From NCBI RefSeq assembly GCF_017745275.1, contig NZ_JAGHZS010000003.1, positions 552,693 to 616,692 of the forward strand: a DNA stretch of 64,000 bases, written 5' to 3'. This DNA comes from Chitinophaga sp. Its GTDB lineage: Bacteria > Bacteroidota > Bacteroidia > Chitinophagales > Chitinophagaceae. Of the stretch, positions 1 through 8,928 are shown in pieces. Position 1 is the stretch's first letter, and every line of letters starts with the position of its first letter. The notes beneath the pieces were generated by a model. That model made no database searches and had not been told where the DNA came from. It worked only from the letters and a program-made list of their open reading frames with translations. Both the position numbers and the translations under genes were made by a program.

Positions 1-467
1 AAGATGTAAAATTCATCGCCCGCCGGTTAGTGATCCTGGCGTCGGAAGATATTGGTAATGCCAATCCGAATGCGCTATTGCTGGCTACCAGCTGTTTCCA
101 GGCCGTAAACCTCATCGGTTTCCCGGAGTCGAGAATTATTTTATCGCAGTGTGTTACCTACCTGGCGGCTTCTGCTAAAAGTAATGCGGCAGTAGCGTCT
201 ATTAGTGCGGCGCAATCGGTAGTGGCACAAACCGGCGATTTGCCAGTGCCGATGCATATCAGGAACGCCCCTACGAAAATGATGAAGAATATGGGATATG
301 GTGAAGGCTATGCTTATGCACATAGTTATGAAAATAATTTTGTGGTACAGGAGTTTTTGCCGGATGCGATTAAGGGCATGAAATTTTATGAACCCGGGAA
401 TAACCCACGGGAAGAGGAACTGAGGAAGTATTTGAAGAATTTGTGGAAAGAGAAATATAATTACTAG
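1..467 (+). CDS. rarA: RarA/MgsA-type replication-associated recombination ATPase, C-terminal part (5' end outside window)
   Basis: The reading frame is open from base 3 and enters the window already coding (DVKFIARRLVILASEDIG), so the gene starts upstream. The visible 154 or so residues match the C-terminal tetramerisation region of the RarA/MgsA/WRNIP1 family of AAA+ ATPases. Landmarks are ASEDIGNANP near the start, then PESRIILSQCVTYLA, VPMHIRNAPTKMMK, and GYAYAHSYENNFV with the FYEPG segment close to the end. The Walker motifs are not in view. The family acts at stalled replication forks in the cytoplasm. The TAG stop at 465-467 forms the first three bases of a long inverted repeat shared with the convergent pbpC. 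Confident on family; the N-terminal half cannot be judged. Confidence 0.9.
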   Translation, partial: DVKFIARRLVILASEDIGNANPNALLLATSCFQAVNLIGFPESRIILSQCVTYLAASAKSNAAVASISAAQSVVAQTGDLPVPMHIRNAPTKMMKNMGYGEGYAYAHSYENNFVVQEFLPDAIKGMKFYEPGNNPREEELRKYLKNLWKEKYNY

Positions 468-569
468 CTTTTAGCCATTAGCTTCCAGCTTTTAGTAAAA
501 TGCAGCGAAGAACATTATATAGTCTTCGCTGCATTTTACTAAAAGCTGAAAGCTAATGGCTAAAAGCTA
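465..569. repeat. Heptad inverted repeat, element a (type A)
   Basis: The arms are 465-511 and 523-569, 47 bp each with one mismatch, and the loop is 11 nt. Read from the loop outwards, the right arm is a TCTTCGCTGCA core followed by 7-bp modules TAAAAGC, TGAAAGC, TAATGGC, TAAAAGC. It lies between convergent rarA and pbpC: the left arm begins on the rarA stop codon and the right arm ends 5 nt before the pbpC stop. There is no T-tract, so it is not a textbook intrinsic terminator, though a stem this long could stop transcription in both directions. Confidence 0.9.
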
Positions 570-573
570 ATCA

Positions 574-2970
574 TTACTCCCTCTCCTTCGCCAAAATCTC
601 AAACCGCTGCTCTACTCTTTCCCCATTCTCATCTACCAACGTAATCGTATGCTTCCCTGCTGCAGGATGTAATGCCATCTGGTGAAACTCTGTGGTACTA
701 CCAATAAAGTTATTATCCAGGTGCCAGAATATTTTAGCTGCGGTATTGCGATGAGTCGCCGTAAAGATCGTCTGACCCGGTTTCCCGTCAATTTCTATGG
801 GTACAAATATGCGTGCATCGGGCCGTGGGTAAATCAGCTCCATTGGCGCTTTATCCTGCCCAAGAGAGGCGAGGCATTCCGGTTTGTAAGGTGGTAGCTG
901 CTGGTAATAATTTTTACTGCGATAATAAAATTCCTGTGATGGTGGTAATACAAACCACGATTTATGCTGCATAAATTGCGGCGATTCGCAACTTTCTGTT
1001 ACGCGCCACTGCCCGGTTCTGTCGAGATGAATGAGCTGGTGATATGGGCAGATGCCGGCCCGCATACCTGCAACAGGTACATAGATAGAATCCTTTTCAT
1101 CGCATAGGTCGCTGGCGCGGAAGCCGCTTTTGCGGCATACTTCTATCTTACGCAATTGTGCATAAGGCGTGTTAAACCAGCCGCTGGTGCGTAACAGGCG
1201 GAATACATCAAACAGGATGGGCGCAGCGGTAGATACGCCAATCAGCCCGGGACGTCCTTCTCCGTCGGCATTGCCCACCCATACGCCTACTACATATTGT
1301 GGTGTTACGCCAATGGCCCATCCATCGCGGAAGCCGAAGCTGGTGCCGGTTTTCCAGGCTACGCGCTGAGAGGACGAGAATTGCTGCCAGAGGAGTTCTT
1401 CTCCGGGGCGCATCACTTCTGTCATGGCCTGGAAGGCATACCAGATGGAGCCGGCGTCGAGAAGTCCATCTCTGCTTAATCCATATTTAGAGGGGCGTTG
1501 AATATCCTGCCGGTAGTTAGGTGGATGGATATCATCCATGTTGTATTTCCCTTTATATTGTTCCATGTGCAGCAGGGTACGGGCCATGCTGGCATACATG
1601 CCGCACATTTCCCAGAGGGTGGTTTCTCCTCCGCCGAGTATCAGCGATAAACCATAGTGATCTGCCGGTTTGTTGAGCGTGGTGATGCCCAGTTTTTGTA
1701 ATAAAGCATGGAACCGTTCATAACGGTATTGTTGCAACATACGCACAGCAGGTATGTTCAGCGACCGTGCAAGTGCACGGGAAGCGGGTACTGCACCATC
1801 ATAGCCAAGGTCGAAGTTTTGCGGCGAATAGCCGGCAATTTGTGTGGGGATATCCGGAATGAGTGTATTGGGCAATATAAGGCCATCGTTGAGCATGGCG
1901 GCGTATAACACGGGTTTAAGCGTGCTGCCCGGACTCCTTCTTGCCTGGATAATATCTACATGGCTTTCCAGCTCCGGGTCGGAAGGATTATAGATGTTAC
2001 CTACATAGGAAAGGGTGTTACCGGTTTCTACATCCAATACTAATACAGCGGCATTGTTGATGCCATTTGCTTTGTAGGCGTTGTGATACCGTTCCGCAAT
2101 AGCAGTGGTGTTGCGTTGGAGATCGGCCAGTACAGTGGTTTTAATGCGGGTTGGTGCATCTGACTTTTGCTGCAGGTATTCTTTGCGGAAAAGATCGAGC
2201 AGATGCGGTGCTTCCTGTGGAAGCGGCAAAGGCTGATCAGGTAAGGGCTCCAGCTTAGCCAGCTGACAGGTAATGCTATCGATGGTATGTTGCCGGTATA
2301 GTTTGGTGAGTAATTGATTACGTTTATTCAATAACGTTACCCTGTTGCGCCCGGGGTGTACGAGCGCAGGGCTGTTCGGTAAAACAGCCAGTGCAGCCAT
2401 TTCTCCCCAGGATAACAAATCTGCTTTACGGCCGTAATACCGCCAGGCGGCAGCTTCCAGGCCTACTACGTTGCCGCCGAAGGGGGCATTGGCAGCGTAT
2501 AAGGCGATGATCTTCTTTTTAGATGCGGCAAATTCCAGTCGTGTAGCCAGTACGGCTTCTACTACTTTTTGCCAGATATTACGGGGCTGATTGCGGGATA
2601 GCCGTATTACCTGCATGGTGAGTGTACTGCCGCCGCTCACTACTTTTTTGCCACGGATGTTTTGATTCACCGCCCGTGCAATAGCCAGTGGATCCAGCCC
2701 CCAATGGTAATAAAAGCGTTTATCTTCATAGGCTACAATACATTTCTCAAACTTTTCCGGTACATGGGCATTGTAAGGAAAGCGCCATTGTCCGTCTGGT
2801 GCGATGCTGGCATTCAGCAGATCGCCGTTGCTGTCTTCTATCACATAAGAAGTGGCCGTGGTAAAGAGTTGTTTGGGCAAACAAAAATAGTAGGCGATGA
2901 GTAATACACCTGCAGCACCAAGCCACCATTTCCTTTTAAGGCACCATTGTTTAAGACGATCTAGCTTCAT
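574..2970 (-). CDS. pbpC: Penicillin-binding protein 1C (bifunctional transglycosylase/transpeptidase)
   Basis: This is a 798-residue class A PBP. After a short cytoplasmic basic stretch there is one membrane anchor at about 16-30. The GT51 transglycosylase follows, with the catalytic Glu82 in YEDKRFYYHWG and the GGSTLTMQ motif at 113-120. The transpeptidase carries S349-T-L-K352, SLN at 403-405 and KTGTS at 540-544. The last 100 or so residues fit the PBP1C-specific C-terminal domain (BiPBP_C). The protein polymerises and crosslinks peptidoglycan in the periplasm. In many Gram-negatives pbpC sits next to an alpha-2-macroglobulin gene; here that gene lies about 6 kb away on the same strand with other genes between. 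The gene is convergent with rarA. Confidence 0.95.
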   Translation of the reverse strand: MKLDRLKQWCLKRKWWLGAAGVLLIAYYFCLPKQLFTTATSYVIEDSNGDLLNASIAPDGQWRFPYNAHVPEKFEKCIVAYEDKRFYYHWGLDPLAIARAVNQNIRGKKVVSGGSTLTMQVIRLSRNQPRNIWQKVVEAVLATRLEFAASKKKIIALYAANAPFGGNVVGLEAAAWRYYGRKADLLSWGEMAALAVLPNSPALVHPGRNRVTLLNKRNQLLTKLYRQHTIDSITCQLAKLEPLPDQPLPLPQEAPHLLDLFRKEYLQQKSDAPTRIKTTVLADLQRNTTAIAERYHNAYKANGINNAAVLVLDVETGNTLSYVGNIYNPSDPELESHVDIIQARRSPGSTLKPVLYAAMLNDGLILPNTLIPDIPTQIAGYSPQNFDLGYDGAVPASRALARSLNIPAVRMLQQYRYERFHALLQKLGITTLNKPADHYGLSLILGGGETTLWEMCGMYASMARTLLHMEQYKGKYNMDDIHPPNYRQDIQRPSKYGLSRDGLLDAGSIWYAFQAMTEVMRPGEELLWQQFSSSQRVAWKTGTSFGFRDGWAIGVTPQYVVGVWVGNADGEGRPGLIGVSTAAPILFDVFRLLRTSGWFNTPYAQLRKIEVCRKSGFRASDLCDEKDSIYVPVAGMRAGICPYHQLIHLDRTGQWRVTESCESPQFMQHKSWFVLPPSQEFYYRSKNYYQQLPPYKPECLASLGQDKAPMELIYPRPDARIFVPIEIDGKPGQTIFTATHRNTAAKIFWHLDNNFIGSTTEFHQMALHPAAGKHTITLVDENGERVEQRFEILAKERE

Positions 2971-3000
2971 CGGGGAATCCGGGTAATAATTTTATGTGTC

Positions 3001-3008
3001 CAAAGATA
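3001..3008 (-). promoter_or_regulatory. Candidate -7 promoter element for pbpC
   Basis: On the minus strand this reads TATCTTTG, an exact match to the Bacteroidota -7 consensus TAnnTTTG, about 30 nt upstream of the pbpC start codon. No convincing TTTG -33 element is seen 19-21 nt further upstream, so confidence is modest. Confidence 0.4.
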
Positions 3009-3105
3009 GGGCTAACTTTATAAGTGATGCCCGGTTGAGAAAAGTTATTTGTCCCCATGCGGCTATTTGAGTCGTTATAAGGATGAATCAACAAAACTGA
3101 TGATC

Positions 3106-3450
3106 ATGAAAGAATTCGTATTAATTTTCAGAAACAGTAAGGATGCGCACGACCATCCATCGCCTGCACAATTACAGGAAAGGATGAACTGGATGGCTGG
3201 CGTGGCTGCCCGCAATCTGTTGGTAGACAAAGGCAACCGGCTGTCTGTTACCGGCGCCAAAACGGTGAAGCCCAACAACCTGGTAACAGATGGTCCTTAC
3301 ACGGAAATAGAGGAATTTATCACGGGCTACATGCTGCTGAAAGCAGCCAGCATTGAAGATGCGGTAGCTATTGCGCAGGAGAACCCCATGATTAAAATGG
3401 GCGGAAATATAGAAATCAGGGAGGTATTAGCAATACCTGGAAAAAAATAG
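3106..3450 (+). CDS. YciI/DGPF-domain protein, partner of ECF42 sigma factor
   Basis: A small soluble protein of about 115 residues. It opens MKEFVLIFRNSKD and carries VTDGPYTEIEEFITGYMLLKA, the DGPF/YCII-related signature in its DGPYTE form. The Met at 3106 is preferred because family members start at this point; Met at 3100, or an extension to 3049, is possible but adds a non-conserved head. It ends 6 nt before the sigma factor gene, so the two are almost certainly co-transcribed. In the ECF42 group a DGPF protein is the conserved neighbour in place of a classical membrane anti-sigma factor. Its exact role is not established. Confidence 0.85.
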   Translation: MKEFVLIFRNSKDAHDHPSPAQLQERMNWMAGVAARNLLVDKGNRLSVTGAKTVKPNNLVTDGPYTEIEEFITGYMLLKAASIEDAVAIAQENPMIKMGGNIEIREVLAIPGKK

Positions 3451-3456
3451 TGATCC

Positions 3457-4710
3457 ATGGCAGAACAGGCCGCCACACATTCCGATCTTTTACCTCATTT
3501 ATTCCGTTTGGAATACACTAAAATGACGGCTGTATTATGCCGTCATTTTGGCTTGCAGCATATCGCCATCGCGGAAGATATTGCCAGCGAAACTTTTTTA
3601 CGGGCAGCAGAAACCTGGGGTGTAAAGGGTATTCCGGAGAATCCGGCCGCCTGGTTGTATGCGGTGGCGAAAAATAAAACCAAAGACTATCTCAAACACC
3701 TGGCAGTTTTTGAAACACGGGTGAAACCAGCGATGGATAAAAGTGAGGCCGCCATGGACCCCGACTTTGATTTTTCTCCGCAAACCATTACAGACAGTCA
3801 GCTGGCAATGATCTTTGCGGTTTGCAATCCTGCCAATTCCAAAGAAGCGCAAATATGTTTGGCCCTGCAAATCCTCTGTGGATTTAGTGTGGAAGAAATA
3901 GCGGCTGCCTTTCTCACTAAAAAAGAAACGATTAAAAAAAGATTATTGAGAGCCAGGAAGCAGTTGCGGGAAGATCATTTTGAGATTAAAGTTCTGGATA
4001 AAGAAACTATAGCAGCGCGACTGGATACCGTTTTAAAAACGTTGTATCTCTTGTTTAACGAAGGTTATTTTTCTACCTCTCATAATCACGCCATCCGTAA
4101 AGACCTTTGTTCAGAAGCGATGCGGCTCACGCTTATTTTAACTGAAAGTACCCTGGCAGGAACTACTGCCGCCAATGCGCTGCTGGCGTTGATGTGTTAT
4201 CAAAGCTCCCGGCTGGATGCCCGTGAAAATGATATGGGAGAAGCTATCCTGTATGAGCAGCAGGATAGCAGCTTATGGAGCAGGCCATTGATTGAAAAAG
4301 GCAATTACTACCTAGTGAATGCCTGCTCAGGAGAGGCTATTTCGCAATATCACCTGGAAGCGGGTATCGCCTATTGGCATACCACTCCTGCGGACCAACA
4401 CAAATGGGAGTATATTTTACAACTCTATAATCAACTGATACAGGTAGCCTACACCCCTGTTACCGCGCTAAACCGCGCTTTTGCTTTCGCCAAAGTACAT
4501 GGTCAGCAGGCAGGTATCAGGGAAACAGAGAAGTTGCAGTTGATGGAACATGATTACTACTATGCCCTGTTGGCTTATTTATGGGCGGATACCGACGTAA
4601 ACAAAGCCATTGACTACTACCATAAGGCCATCTCTCTCTCCCGGTCTGCTTCTACCCGGAAAACGCTGCAGAAGGCTGTAGCAGCGTTGCAGGAATCTTC
4701 TGCACATTAA
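3457..4710 (+). CDS. ECF42-type RNA polymerase sigma factor with long C-terminal extension
   Basis: A 417-residue protein. Sigma-70 region 2 lies at about 12-80 (AIAEDIASETFLRAAETW, then PAAWLYAVAKNKTKDYL). Region 4 is at about 110-170 (LQILCGFSVEEIAAAFLTKKETIKKRLLRARKQL). A C-terminal extension of roughly 240 residues, rich in paired helices, includes LYLLFNEGYF and an ALNRAFAFAKVHG segment. This architecture plus the upstream DGPF gene defines ECF42. The extension is thought to replace an anti-sigma factor in control of activity. The start codon at 3457 directly follows the DGPF stop. No membrane anti-sigma factor is present nearby. The sigma factor's target promoters cannot be read from this window. 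Confidence 0.92.
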   Translation: MAEQAATHSDLLPHLFRLEYTKMTAVLCRHFGLQHIAIAEDIASETFLRAAETWGVKGIPENPAAWLYAVAKNKTKDYLKHLAVFETRVKPAMDKSEAAMDPDFDFSPQTITDSQLAMIFAVCNPANSKEAQICLALQILCGFSVEEIAAAFLTKKETIKKRLLRARKQLREDHFEIKVLDKETIAARLDTVLKTLYLLFNEGYFSTSHNHAIRKDLCSEAMRLTLILTESTLAGTTAANALLALMCYQSSRLDARENDMGEAILYEQQDSSLWSRPLIEKGNYYLVNACSGEAISQYHLEAGIAYWHTTPADQHKWEYILQLYNQLIQVAYTPVTALNRAFAFAKVHGQQAGIRETEKLQLMEHDYYYALLAYLWADTDVNKAIDYYHKAISLSRSASTRKTLQKAVAALQESSAH

Positions 4711-4716
4711 CGCGTA

Positions 4717-5838
4717 TCAACTATTGATCGCCACTGTATTTATTTCCGGCTGCGGATGTATAATGGGAAAATCAATATACCCGGTATCTCCGCCTTCATA
4801 AAAAATGCCAGGATCGGCTACGGCCAAAGGTGTGTGGTGCCGGAATTTTTCTACCAGGTCAGGGTTGGCAATGAATGGTTTGCCATAAGCAATCATATCT
4901 GCCAGGCCGGCTTGCAGCAATGCTTCGCCGGAATCAGCAGTGTAGCCGCCTGCTACTATCAGCAGTTGTTTAAAGCGCTGGCGTACTTCCCGCAGGTAGT
5001 CGGCAGATATGGTAGAAACACCGTTTACCGGCATACCGGATAAGTGGATATAAAAGATGCCCAGTTGTTGTAATGCTGTTGTGAGATACAGGTGCGTGGC
5101 GGTTTCTTCCGGGTAGGTGGGTAGATCGTTGATGCCAACGAAGGGCGACAGGCGAACGCCGGTATGTTCCTTACCAATGGCGGCAGTAACGCCTTCCATG
5201 ATGTCCAGCAGGAAGCGGCTGCGGTTAGCGATGCTGCCACCATAGCGGTCGGTTCGTTGGTTGGTGGCGGGGTGTAGGAACTGCGCAGGTAAAAATCCGT
5301 GGGCGCCATGTATTTCCACCCCGTCGAAGCCAAGATCCATGGCGGCGATGGATGCCTGTATGTGCGCATCTACCAGTGCGGCGGCGCCTTCCGTAGTCAG
5401 TACTTCCGGTTCCGGCATAGGATGGTGCTCATTGTTGGGCGTACGTATGATGTCGGCCGCTTTCAGCGAAGAAGCGCCTACTAATGGGAGGTGGCCTTCG
5501 TGGTTGAGTGCATGGCCAATACGACCGGTATGTACTAACTGCACAAAGATTTTCCCATCTCTTGCATGTACCTCATCTACTACTTTTTTCCAGGCTGCTT
5601 TTTGAGGGGCATTATAAATGCCGGGTGCATTCAGATAGCCGACACCGTTAGGAGCCACTGCGCTGTTTTCAGCAATGATTAAACCGGCGCTGGCTCTCTG
5701 GCCATAATAAAGTGGCGCAGAGGCGCTGGGAATGGCCTGTTCAGCACGTCGTCTGCTCATTGGGGCCATCACCACCCGGTTTTTAAATGTAATGGAAGGT
5801 GTAACCAGTGGCGATAATAATTTTTGATGTGTGTGCAT
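4717..5838 (-). CDS. Alkene reductase, old yellow enzyme family (FMN)
   Basis: A 373-residue TIM-barrel flavoprotein of the NADH:flavin oxidoreductase/OYE family, NemA-like. Visible landmarks are KNRVVMAPMSRRRA near the N-terminus, the substrate-binding His pair region HGAHGFLPAQFLHP followed by TNQRTDRYGGS, GVRLSPF, and the phosphate-binding GGYTADSGEALL and GLADMIAYGKPFIANPDL. Family members reduce activated C=C bonds and nitro groups with NAD(P)H. No signal peptide is present, so it is cytosolic. It is transcribed divergently from an AraC-type regulator, an arrangement common for xenobiotic-responsive reductases, so that regulator is a likely controller (inference). The stop codons of this gene and the convergent sigma factor gene are only 6 nt apart. 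Confidence 0.92.
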   Translation of the reverse strand: MHTHQKLLSPLVTPSITFKNRVVMAPMSRRRAEQAIPSASAPLYYGQRASAGLIIAENSAVAPNGVGYLNAPGIYNAPQKAAWKKVVDEVHARDGKIFVQLVHTGRIGHALNHEGHLPLVGASSLKAADIIRTPNNEHHPMPEPEVLTTEGAAALVDAHIQASIAAMDLGFDGVEIHGAHGFLPAQFLHPATNQRTDRYGGSIANRSRFLLDIMEGVTAAIGKEHTGVRLSPFVGINDLPTYPEETATHLYLTTALQQLGIFYIHLSGMPVNGVSTISADYLREVRQRFKQLLIVAGGYTADSGEALLQAGLADMIAYGKPFIANPDLVEKFRHHTPLAVADPGIFYEGGDTGYIDFPIIHPQPEINTVAINS

Positions 5839-5858
5839 GATGGATTGTTTTATGAATA

Positions 5859-5866
5859 CAAAATTA
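5859..5866 (-). promoter_or_regulatory. Candidate -7 promoter element of the alkene reductase gene
   Basis: On the minus strand this reads TAATTTTG, an exact TAnnTTTG match, about 20 nt upstream of the ATG at 5838. The -33 region has only a weak CTGT/TGTT match at 19-21 nt spacing. The leader would be very short. Confidence 0.4.
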
Positions 5867-5960
5867 CCGGCCGCAGTTACGGCGGAACAGTGATAAAGAA
5901 GGGTTTCTTTTGTAACTTTAGAGGTTAGAAAACTGGGTTATCCTATAAAGACAGTCAGCT

Positions 5961-6842
5961 ATGGAGCATAAAGTATTACATCAGCCATTTGAATTATACG
6001 TGTCAGACCTGGAGTGCTGGAAGGAGAGGGCATTGATTTATCATTTCTTCGAAATTGTTCAGATCATGGAGGGAACAGGCGTGCGCAGAACCAACTGGAA
6101 CGATTTTCCATATGAAAAAGGAAGTATCTTTTTGTTTACGCCACTGGATTGCCGGGGATTTAATGCCACTACTCCTACCCGCTTTTGTTCTATTCGTTTT
6201 TCCGAGGTATTCCTGGGGCAATATAAAAATGCGCAGGATCGGGAAAGGATTGTACAATGGTTAAAACAGCTGGAACATATCTTCTCTCATCATAATCGTT
6301 TTCAGCAACTGTTGGTAAAAGATCCTGGTGACTGCCAGCAGATTATTACGTTGATGAACCTGGTGGTACAGGAATATGAAAACAAAGCGGCTTATCATGA
6401 AGAGAACCTGCAGCACCTGGTGACGTTGTTGCTGAATATTCTGTCACGTAATGTAACAGACAGTACAGCTCCTATGGCAGGTTCGGCTGAATGTGAAGCT
6501 GAGCCATTGATTAATCGTATGCTGATCCATATCCGGCAACATATCAGCGATGCAGATAAGTTGAGAGTAGATTACCTTGCTACGCATTTTAATCTCTCTG
6601 CCAATTATGTGGGAGAATATTTCCGCAAGCTTACCGGTGAAAGTTTGCAGCATTATATCACGCAGTATAAAGTGAAGATGGTACAACAGCGGCTGGCATT
6701 CAGCAATTTAACCATCAGCCAGATTGCCGGCGAGCTGGGCTTTACGGATGAAAGTCATTTAGGGCGACAGTTCAGGAAGCATAGCGGGGAGAGTCCGTTG
6801 GAATACAGGAAACGGGCTAAATTACTGGAGAATCAGAACTAA
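5961..6842 (+). CDS. AraC-family transcriptional regulator
   Basis: A 293-residue protein with an N-terminal cupin-like sensing half (about 1-170) and a C-terminal AraC/XylS double helix-turn-helix at about 190-288. The first helix-turn-helix is LRVDYLATHFNLSANYVGEYFRK and the second is NLTISQIAGELGFTDESHLGRQFRKHSGESPLEYRK, which carries the family signature. It is divergent from the alkene reductase and precedes the hydrolase-GAPDH operon in the same direction, so either could be its target. Its effector is not readable from sequence. Confidence 0.9.
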   Translation: MEHKVLHQPFELYVSDLECWKERALIYHFFEIVQIMEGTGVRRTNWNDFPYEKGSIFLFTPLDCRGFNATTPTRFCSIRFSEVFLGQYKNAQDRERIVQWLKQLEHIFSHHNRFQQLLVKDPGDCQQIITLMNLVVQEYENKAAYHEENLQHLVTLLLNILSRNVTDSTAPMAGSAECEAEPLINRMLIHIRQHISDADKLRVDYLATHFNLSANYVGEYFRKLTGESLQHYITQYKVKMVQQRLAFSNLTISQIAGELGFTDESHLGRQFRKHSGESPLEYRKRAKLLENQN

Positions 6843-6891
6843 TTTATTGAAAATCAATATGGTTAATAGTTTTTAAATTTTTTTAAAAATA

Positions 6892-6924
6892 TTTGTACCA
6901 TTTGGTAAAATATATATATCTTTA
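6892..6924 (+). promoter_or_regulatory. Promoter of the hydrolase-GAPDH operon with overlapping operator
   Basis: A -33 TTTG at 6892-6895 and a -7 TATCTTTA at 6917-6924 are separated by 21 nt, close to the Bacteroidota consensus TTTG-N19-21-TAnnTTTG. The -33 box is embedded in a palindrome, TACCA-TT-TGGTA (6896-6907), flanked by T and A runs. A bound dimeric regulator would cover the -33 box. A related site lies 125 bp downstream, which is about twelve helical turns. Confidence 0.5.
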
Positions 6925-7017
6925 TCTCATTAAATTATTCCACATGCTACACAAACCAAATAATCCGACATAGCCTACTTCCTATTAAACTTGCCATCAC
7001 TCTTTTTTTTATCATAA

Positions 7018-7036
7018 TTGTACTGAATGGTACAAA
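7018..7036 (+). promoter_or_regulatory. Second operator-like palindrome upstream of the hydrolase gene
   Basis: TTGTAC-N6-GTACAA is a perfect 6-bp inverted repeat just upstream of the ATG at 7047. It resembles the palindrome at 6893-6911; both fit TTGTAC-N5-6-GGTA followed by AAAAT. The repetition and the helical spacing suggest a two-site operator. Confidence 0.45.
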
Positions 7037-7046
7037 ATAAGATCAC

Positions 7047-7901
7047 ATGAAAACTACCCACGTATTATATAAGACCGTTACCGTAAATCAAGTTAACATA
7101 TTTTACCGCGAAGCGGGATCACCCGATGCCCCAACGATACTCTTGTTACACGGTTTCCCCTCCAGTTCACATATGTACCGGGATTTGATAAATGATCTGG
7201 CAGATAAATACCACGTCATTGCACCGGATTACCCGGGCTTTGGTGGTAGTAGCATCCCGCCGCTCACTACTTTCGACTATACCTTCGACAACCTGGCGAG
7301 GATCATGGAACAGTTTATTGATACCCTGGGTCTGAAAAAATTTACCTGGTATTTACAGGATTATGGCGGCCCTGTTGGCTTCCGCATTATTACTAAAAGA
7401 CCAGACCTGGTAAAGGCATTGGTGGTACAAAATGCCAATGTTTATGAAGATGGACTTGGCCCGGATGTACAGCGGATGGGCTCATTGCAGGGAGATGCTT
7501 TAATCGCAGCCATCGTTGAGAAATTATCGTTGGAAAGCATAAAGGGAGAACACCTTTCAGGCGCAGCACAGCCTGAACGCGTAAGCCCTGATAGTTACCA
7601 GTTGGCGCATTTCTACATGAACAGACCCGGCGTAGCAGAAGTGCAAATTGCGCTGTTCCTGGATTACAGCACCAATTTTCCTAAGTATCCCGAATGGCAG
7701 CAATACCTGCGTACACAGCAGCCACCTGTATTAGTGGTATGGGGAAAAAATGATCAGATCTTTGCCTGGCCCGGTGCCGTGGCTTATCAGCGTGATGTAC
7801 CCGACGCCGCTGTGCATTTGCTGGATGGCAGCCATTTTGTGCTGGAAGAATATCATGAAGAAGTAGCTGCCTTAATACGTGACTTTTTGAAAAAATTATA
7901 A
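7047..7901 (+). CDS. Alpha/beta hydrolase, epoxide hydrolase/haloalkane dehalogenase type
   Basis: A 284-residue cytosolic alpha/beta hydrolase. The oxyanion-hole motif is [15 protein letters not shown]. The nucleophile elbow reads [11 protein letters not shown] with Asp, not Ser, as nucleophile, placing it with epoxide hydrolases and haloalkane dehalogenases instead of esterases. The acid is probably in [10 protein letters not shown] and the catalytic His is in [10 protein letters not shown]. The substrate cannot be inferred. It is followed after 19 nt by a GAPDH gene on the same strand, so they are probably co-transcribed from the promoter at 6892-6924. Confidence 0.88.
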   Translation: MKTTHVLYKTVTVNQVNIFYREAGSPDAPTILLLHGFPSSSHMYRDLINDLADKYHVIAPDYPGFGGSSIPPLTTFDYTFDNLARIMEQFIDTLGLKKFTWYLQDYGGPVGFRIITKRPDLVKALVVQNANVYEDGLGPDVQRMGSLQGDALIAAIVEKLSLESIKGEHLSGAAQPERVSPDSYQLAHFYMNRPGVAEVQIALFLDYSTNFPKYPEWQQYLRTQQPPVLVVWGKNDQIFAWPGAVAYQRDVPDAAVHLLDGSHFVLEEYHEEVAALIRDFLKKL

Positions 7902-7920
7902 CCACCTAAAATATTTATCT

Positions 7921-8928
7921 ATGTCTGACAAGAAAATTGCTATCAATGGATTTGGAAGAATTGGAAGATTGTTTTTCCGCGAAGTATTTAATCAGCAAGG
8001 CACAACAATAGTAGCCATCAACGATTTAACCAGCCCGGCCGTGTTGGCTCACCTGCTGAAATACGATACTGCCCAGGGACGCTTTGATGCAGCCGTTACT
8101 GCCACTGAAGACGCTATCCTGGTAAACGGTAAAGAGATAAAAGTATATGCCAAAAAGAATCCTGCGGAGATCCCCTGGGGATTACATTCCGTAGATGTGG
8201 TGCTGGAAAGTACCGGTTTCTTCACTGATAAAAACACGGCGGCTGCACATATTACCGCCGGCGCCAAAAAAGTAGTCATTTCTGCACCAGCCACCGGCGA
8301 CATCAAAACCATTGTATACAATGTGAATCATGATATACTGGATGGCTCTGAAACCATTATCAGCTGTGCATCGTGTACCACCAACTGCCTGGCGCCCATG
8401 GCACAGGTATTAGATGATTCATTCGGCATCGTGAATGGATTGATGACTACCATACACGCCTATACGAACGATCAGAATACCCATGATGCCCCTCATGGCA
8501 AAGGCGATCTGAGACGCGCCAGAGCTGCCGCACAGAATATTATTCCTACCAGCACCGGCGCCGCCAAAGCCATAGGACTGGTACTGCCGAAGTTAAAAGG
8601 TAAACTGGATGGTACCTCACAACGTGTTCCCGTTATCGCCGGATCATTAACGGAACTAACGGTAACGCTACGACGTAAAGTAACGGTAGACGAAATCAAT
8701 GCCGCCATGAAAGCAGCTGCTAACGAAAGCTTTGGTTACAACACCGATGAAATAGTGAGCAGCGATGTAATTGGCATGCACTACGGATCGCTCTTTGATG
8801 CCACGCAAACAAAAGTGTTAACGGCCGGCGATCAGCAAATTGTGAAAGCAGTTAGCTGGTATGATAATGAAATGAGTTATGTGTCACAATTGGTAAGAAC
8901 TGTTAAATATTTTGGAGAGGCTTTTTAG
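7921..8928 (+). CDS. gap: Type I glyceraldehyde-3-phosphate dehydrogenase
   Basis: A 335-residue full-length GAPDH. It has the N-terminal NAD-binding signature [13 protein letters not shown] and the active-site motif [12 protein letters not shown] with catalytic Cys152. It also has the phosphate-binding [18 protein letters not shown] region and the conserved WYDNEMSY near the C-terminus. It converts glyceraldehyde 3-phosphate to 1,3-bisphosphoglycerate in the cytosol. The location is unusual: it follows an alpha/beta hydrolase, and no other glycolytic gene is nearby, so it may be a second, conditionally expressed copy (inference). Its TAG stop (8926-8928) is the first codon-sized unit of the inverted repeat shared with the convergent alpha-2-macroglobulin gene. 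Confidence 0.95.
   Translation: MSDKKIAINGFGRIGRLFFREVFNQQGTTIVAINDLTSPAVLAHLLKYDTAQGRFDAAVTATEDAILVNGKEIKVYAKKNPAEIPWGLHSVDVVLESTGFFTDKNTAAAHITAGAKKVVISAPATGDIKTIVYNVNHDILDGSETIISCASCTTNCLAPMAQVLDDSFGIVNGLMTTIHAYTNDQNTHDAPHGKGDLRRARAAAQNIIPTSTGAAKAIGLVLPKLKGKLDGTSQRVPVIAGSLTELTVTLRRKVTVDEINAAMKAAANESFGYNTDEIVSSDVIGMHYGSLFDATQTKVLTAGDQQIVKAVSWYDNEMSYVSQLVRTVKYFGEAF

Noticed and set aside
465..569. Inverted repeats as ordinary intrinsic terminators
   Set aside because: They lack T-tracts and are far longer than the true terminators seen at 25302, 30174, 31031, 53784 and 56161; one lies in a divergent promoter region. A terminating effect is still possible.
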